Source of the DNA: Gigaspora rosea
Lineage: Eukaryota; Glomeromycota; Glomeromycetes; Diversisporales; Gigasporaceae
Direction of reading: 5' to 3'
NCBI GenBank assembly: GCA_003550325.1
Contig: QKWP01000074.1
Coordinates: 474,549-538,548, forward strand
Length of the DNA stretch: 64,000 nt
The notes beneath the pieces were generated by a model that saw only the letters and a program-made list of their open reading frames with translations, was not told where the DNA came from and searched no databases. The translations under genes and the position numbers were made by a program. Of the stretch, positions 59,345-64,000 are shown piece by piece (positions within the stretch are counted from its first letter, which is position 1; each line of letters starts with the position of its first letter).

Positions 59345-60112
59345 TCGTGACTGTACATGACCATGAATAAGTTCGTCGATTTTCTATATTTTATGTGCTC
59401 CTTTCTCGCACATAAGAGTTGTGACCAACCCACTATGTACTTATAGTCATGTACATATCTTTTGCTTTTCTTGATTTGTATAGTCAAAGTCTAACTGACT
59501 TTTTTCTTTTTTTATATACATTCCTTATATAGGTAATAACAATTCTCCAAATTAAATCATAATGAAATAAATTACATTATTGTTTCATAATCAATCAACA
59601 ATAAAATACTTATTTTCCCGATCTCATGTTTCATGTATTACATGATCGATTTTTCTATTGATCATAATTACCTGTATAATTAATCAATCATAGTTTAAAC
59701 CCAGTTTATCAATTAACTGGATTTAACTATTATCGATTAATTACACAGGTTCAGTTGGGGTAATTATGATCAATAGAAAAATTGATCGTGTCATGCATGA
59801 AATACGGGATCAGGAAAATAAATATTTTATTGTTAATTAATTGATTATATAACAATGATATAATTTATTAATTATGATTTAATTTGGAGTTTCATTATCA
59901 TCTATATAAAGAACATATATGAAAAAGAAAAAAGTCAGTTAGACTTTGACCATACAAATCAAGAGAAGCAAAAGATATGCACATACCTGCGAATTTGGAA
60001 AGGATATGACTGTAAGTATATAGTGGGTTGGTCACGACTCTTATGTGTAAGGAAGGGGCACATGAAATACAGAAAATTGATGAACTTATTCGTAGTCACG
60101 TACGGCCATGAC
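59345..60112. repeat. 770-base palindrome inside the LTR element
   Basis: Left arm 59345-59715 and right arm about 59740-60112 are inverted copies: AATAAGTTCGTCGATTTTCT versus AGAAAATTGATGAACTTATT, then GTGACCAACCCACTAT versus ATAGTGGGTTGGTCAC, TGATCATAATTACC versus GGTAATTATGATCA, and an inner AGTTAATTGA-type tip. Transcribed, it would give long double-stranded RNA. A further direct copy of the outer arm lies at 58917-59090. Confidence 0.75.
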
Positions 60113-62400
60113 AATTAGCAGTTCTGATTTCTGCAGATTTTTGACAATACAAAATGTTTTGTCTTCATTTTTTTCAAGGCTTCTTGCTTTTGAGGATTCT
60201 GAGATAGCTTCTTTTTCTTCTTTAGTCAAAGGTAGGATTCCTACAAACCAAGATCAAATCAAACTTTAGATCAGATTTGGGTTTCATTTGATTTGAAATC
60301 AAACCCAAACCCAAACTATGATTAAAAAATTATTTGAGTTTGATTTGTAGCAAACTTTTTAGTTAAATTTAAGTTTGGTTTGAATTTGAGTTTGAAGTTT
60401 GCAAACTAGTTTGAGTTTGAATAATAAAATATATTTTATATTTTAATTGATAATCTGCTAGTCAACTGGAGAGTAATCATAGTGTAATATAATGCAGATT
60501 ATATAAAAATCACTATAGACGAAATGTGGCATGCTGCCATTTAAAACTTTTTTCTTACTAAGTTAATAATACTTGTCGACTAATTGAAAGTTGTAGAACT
60601 CGTCGAGATGCATTTAATAGTAGTTAGATCATCCAAATCGGCCCCAATAGATAGCAAGATATCATTGAAAATGATTGGTCAACTATATAAAATCTCTATG
60701 TAAACAATTATTGTTTATATAGAGATTTTATATACCGTATTTACCTGAAATAACACACAGGGGCATTATTTGAGGTTTAGCCTGAATTAAGCTTAATTTA
60801 GGCCAAAATTTGTAATTTCACCCCTGTGCATAATTTTAGGTAAATACAGTAGTTGGCCAATCATTTTTTGATGATATCTCACCATCTATTGGGCCAATTT
60901 GGATGGACTAACCACCCTTAAATGCGACTTTGTAAGAAAAAAAGTCTTAGATAGAAGCATGCCACATTTTGCCTATAGTGATTTTTCATATATAATCTGT
61001 ATCACTAAGTTTTATATAGTCCGCCAATTGTTTTTCGACAATATCTCACCATTCACTAGGCTAATTTGGATGATCTAACCACTATTAGATGCATCTTAAT
61101 GAGCTCTACAACTTTCAATTAGTGGACATATATCGTATTATTAACTTAGTAAAAAAAAAGTTTTAAATAGCATGCCACATTTCGACTTTCCAGTTAACAG
61201 GCTGATATCAATTAAGTAACTTATTTAAAATATAAAAATATATTTATGCCTTTCAAACTCAAACTAGTTTGCAAACTTCAAATCAAACTCAAATCAAACT
61301 TAGTATAGTATTTGGGTTTGGTTTGAATTTGATTATTTTTTATTTAAATTTGGGTTTGATCTCAAACTTTATAAAATTTATAGTTTGAGTTTGGTTTGAT
61401 TTGGGGTTTGATCAAACTCAAATCAAACCTGAATCAAACTTTGGAACCCTAGTCAAAGGTTCTTCCACAAAGTAATCATCAAGTAATTATAGGACCAAAT
61501 CATCATATATTGACTTAGACAATCTGTTATTTGTATTGTTAGTAGTAATGTCATTTTGATAGCAACTTTTAAAGGTATGGGTTTTATTCTGATTAAGTTT
61601 GGCAGATTTTAGATAACACATAGAAGCTTTATATTTTTTATTTCCAAATTTAACTTTTCAACCTTGCTGTGATTCTGGTATAAAGTCATTAAGAGCTTCT
61701 AGTTATCCATTAAATAAATTGTCCAACTCATATTTTGAAATGCAATCCTGGCTTGGCATTGAGTTATTGGGTCTTTCAGAGATATAAAGGTATCAAGGGC
61801 CTCATTGATAGTTGTTCTTTTTTCTGAGGCTCAATGAGACAAACATCCTAGAAGGACACTATAGTACTAGAAGGAAAGTGTATGATTTTTTTTACTTCTT
61901 TTTTGTTCTTATTTCTTATTATCCTTTAATATTTTTAATATAAATTCTAGTGCTTTGGAAATGTGCTTATTATTAAAGGCTTCCAGAAAATATCATTTTT
62001 TAGAAAATTTCAAATTGCTCTGCAGTAAGTTTTCTTAGAAGTCTTGTACACATCTTGTTCAAATTTTCTACTTCTGGATATTCAAGAACAGGATATCTCT
62101 TTCTTTGGCATCAGAGCACAAAGGTTTTTTGAATAGCATTTTTGAATTCTACTCTTAGAAATAGATAGTGAATACAATTCTTCTTCAGTTTTCTGGTTGT
62201 ATTAGTAGAATATTTGGAAATGTTATTTGCTGTAAGAGTTGGATATAAATAGTAGGAGTTAGATAAGAGATTTTTAATCTTAATAGATTCAGTATTTAAT
62301 ATTTTAATTTAAAGAATAGTGTAATTTAGATCAACTTGGGATGGATATGGCTTAGAGTTGTTGAAGAAAAGCTATGGAACATTATAAGATAATATGTAGT
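60113..62400 (-). pseudogene. Gag-like coding remnant of the LTR element
   Basis: Minus-strand frames before and after the foldback (about 61820-61451 and 60233-60118) join across its target duplication: EEPLT is encoded by the duplicated bases and KEEKEAISESSKAR follows. Upstream, TTINEALDTFISLKDPITQC and then, in another frame, EALNDFIPESQQ are visible with several stops. The position just downstream of the primer-binding site and the charged, helix-rich composition suggest gag. No zinc knuckle or enzyme motif was seen, so identity is inferred from position. Confidence 0.4.
60234..61450. mobile_element. 1.2 kb composite foldback element, AGGATTCC ends
   Basis: Ends AGGATTCC and, inverted, AGGGTTCC; the 10-base duplication AGTCAAAGGT is at 60224-60233 and 61451-61460. 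Outer arms (to about 60430 and from about 61250) are CAAACTC/GAGTTTG-rich. The next layer (about 60480-60720 and 60850-61190) contains AACTTTCAATTAGT, GATGCATTTAAT and ATCCAAATCGGCC segments related to 1406-1925. The core is a smaller inverted repeat (CCGTATTTACCTGAAATAA...TTAGGTAAATACAGT, about 60736-60852), itself probably an insertion. A 9-11 base duplication would suit a Mutator-like element. Confidence 0.75.
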
Positions 62401-62401
62401 T

Positions 62402-62417
62402 AACACAACTGGCACCA
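62402..62417 (-). other. Primer-binding site of the LTR element
   Basis: The minus strand reads TGGTGCCAGTTGTG starting two bases inside the 5' LTR end. TGG is the expected complement of a tRNA CCA tail. The tRNA species is not assigned. Confidence 0.55.
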
Positions 62418-62419
62418 AT

Positions 62420-64000
62420 TGTAACGGTTAATTGGGAGAGTGAGTAAAACAATATAAACAATAGTGTCAATTTATGCTCCAATAATGTATAGTATAAGAG
62501 ATATAAATATATTAATATATAAATTACTAGAAATGATAAAAATCAAATATGGGTGTGGCAACATAGAGAAGCTGCTGGTTGTTACCCCAAGCGGATCAAA
62601 TCCCACTGAAGATGAATTGAAAAATTGACCTGTGTTACTATAGTAACATTTGTTAATCGATTGGTCAAGTATATTATCTGTAACCTTGGTACTACTATCT
62701 TGAATGGGAGCTTTGGCATAGTTGTATAAGTTATACAGACAAATCCAAGGGACCAGAACAATTGAAACCCATTTGGCAAGTCCTATGTAGAGAGATAGCT
62801 GGACTTTTGATGGTACCGGAGCAGTGGTGACTAACTGAGAAAACTGGATGAGCAAGAGCACCTATGGCAAAGGGGCCCACCTGCCAGAGTCGCACTAGAG
62901 GAAAAGAGCATATATTATAGAAGTATAAACCAATGAAAAAAGAGCTTAGGCACTTAAAGCCTGGCTGACCAATCCTTCTGAGCCAACTGGATTGTTAGTC
63001 TGAAATAACTAGGGAAAAGGATCCAAAGAGTGACTGACCGGGTACTGGAGTTTAGTAAACTTCGCAAGGACAGATGAAACTAATTGGCAAATAAAAAAGT
63101 AGAAGCATAGAGGCATGTACATGTCAAGACCCAATGGAGCTCTGGGTGTATCTATTTGGGAGTCTTAGGATACTAAGAGGATTTGGGACCACCAATACGG
63201 GTATATGCTAGTATAAGTGTATGCAGTAGTATATCGGGTTCTCTCTAGCCTCATGATGCTATCCAACTTTATTCAATACTGGAAGTATTTGCAAAACATG
63301 CTCAGAGACCTCGCCACCCATAGTGGGAAGTACAGTCGTTTGCACATTTCCAAATTTAGAACGTTAAATCCTAGGTCCCCAAGTTGCAGGAAACTAGCTG
63401 TTGCAGTAGCATGCAGGCTTGAGTTACCTACCCAATGAGGTAGAGGCAGCTGCATAGCTTGAGCTACAAATCTCTAAGAAGTATGCTAGTAAGGGATCTT
63501 CTGAGTACACCAATTTGGAAGTATAAAGCACCTACCTATCAACATACACTAAATTGGAAATAATGATATTAGGAAATGTGGGCAAAGTAGTGGACATGTA
63601 GACATTAATTGTTGGTTAAAAAAAGACGTACAAATCCAGGTTAACTATATAAATAGAAATATAGAAGGCTCTGGTGAGTTTTAACCATAGATAAAAGGTT
63701 TATAGCCTGAAACTCTAGTCTCAATACTTGTATATAATATGTATATATTTATGGCACTATTATATATCAATCTACTTAAGTATTAATAAAGTTTGGACAG
63801 AAGCTACACTCCTAATATTAAAAAATAATAATAATAAAACTCAAATATGCAATATGTAGAGGACAAGTAAATAAGATTAAGCTTGATACAAATTTCAAAA
63901 GATTAATAAGAGTCATATAAACAATTCAAAGAAATTAACAAACTTATTATATGGAATTCAAGTTATAATAATCTAATACAAAATTATAAGTTCATTCAGT
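62420..64000 (-). repeat. 5' LTR, split by a retroposon and cut by the window edge
   Basis: 62420-62542 and 63849-64000 are the two visible parts of the LTR. By comparison with the 3' LTR about 440 further bases should lie beyond the window. Confidence 0.7.
62551..63840 (+). mobile_element. tRNA-headed retroposon, copy C (long form)
   Basis: It starts GGGTGTGGCAACATAGAGAA, then GGATCAAATCCCACTG as a B-box-like part, matching the head of copy A (2412-3120). The body block ACCTTGGT...ATCTTGAATGGGAGCT (about 62682-62712) and TTGGCAAGTCC (62772) also match. The tail is AATAATAATAATAAAAC. TCAAATAT is duplicated at 62543-62550 and 63841-63848. At about 1.29 kb it is far longer than a usual SINE, and no reverse transcriptase was recognised; open frames at 62582-62861 (minus) and 63217-63438 (plus) show no domain. 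Confidence 0.7.

Larger units (their letters stand above)
54539..64000 (-). mobile_element. LTR retrotransposon (minus strand), multiply interrupted
   Basis: Direct repeats starting TGTAACGGTT at 54539 and 62420 are the two LTRs. On the minus strand the element reads 5' LTR (62420 to beyond the window), then TGGTGCCAGTTGTG as a primer-binding site 2 bases after the LTR, the interior, the purine tract GAAAGGAGGAATA (55275-55263) and the 3' LTR. Later insertions are an hAT-type element (55870-58042), a foldback (60234-61450) and a tRNA-headed retroposon in the 5' LTR (62551-63840). About 3.8 kb of interior is its own; no reverse transcriptase or integrase was recognised, so it is either heavily decayed or a non-autonomous form. 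Confidence 0.8.

Overview
The window looks like nuclear DNA of a repeat-rich, very AT-rich fungus. Two confidently recognised host genes are split by short GT-AG introns: a thymidylate kinase and a velvet-family regulator. The velvet domain is a fungal hallmark. The density of PiggyBac, hAT and Crypton-type relics and short retroposons would fit an arbuscular mycorrhizal fungus (Glomeromycotina, Rhizophagus-like), but that placement is inference. There are no operons, rRNA genes, functional tRNA genes or CRISPR arrays.

Layout. 1-28,470 is gene-poor and made of nested transposable elements: TTAA-flanked inverted-repeat elements (1406-1925, 2102-3326), tRNA-headed retroposons (2412-3120, about 8990-9466), foldback elements with arms of TGACAA-type repeats (about 3430-4320, 20430-20745), a Crypton-like recombinase relic (about 9840-12120) into which two short AGGACCC-ended elements are inserted, with a third just downstream, a poly-A retroposon (17458-18800) carrying two hAT insertions, a small retroposon (22081-22345), and a PiggyBac transposase relic on the minus strand (23284-25358).

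28,473-44,928 is one 8.1 kb unit present twice in direct orientation on either side of a 232-base N gap. Each copy carries the five-exon thymidylate kinase gene, two hAT-type elements, a three-hairpin array, an ATTAATCAA minisatellite and a foldback element. The copies look identical apart from one 12-base indel, and both gap edges are poly-A, so an unmerged contig overlap is the likely explanation and the kinase is probably single copy.

44,929-47,000 holds the velvet gene (five exons, 292 residues). 47,534-50,360 is a complete but dead PiggyBac transposon with TTAA duplications and 14-base terminal repeats. 50,365-54,538 contains palindromes, a tandem duplication and an hAT-type miniature element. 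54,539 to the window end is a minus-strand LTR retrotransposon whose interior and 5' LTR were later hit by an hAT element, a foldback element and a tRNA-headed retroposon.

The two host genes are unrelated in function: dTMP phosphorylation for DNA synthesis, and developmental or metabolic transcription control. The main biology here is layered transposition, read from target-site duplications (TSDs) that give a relative order of insertion.
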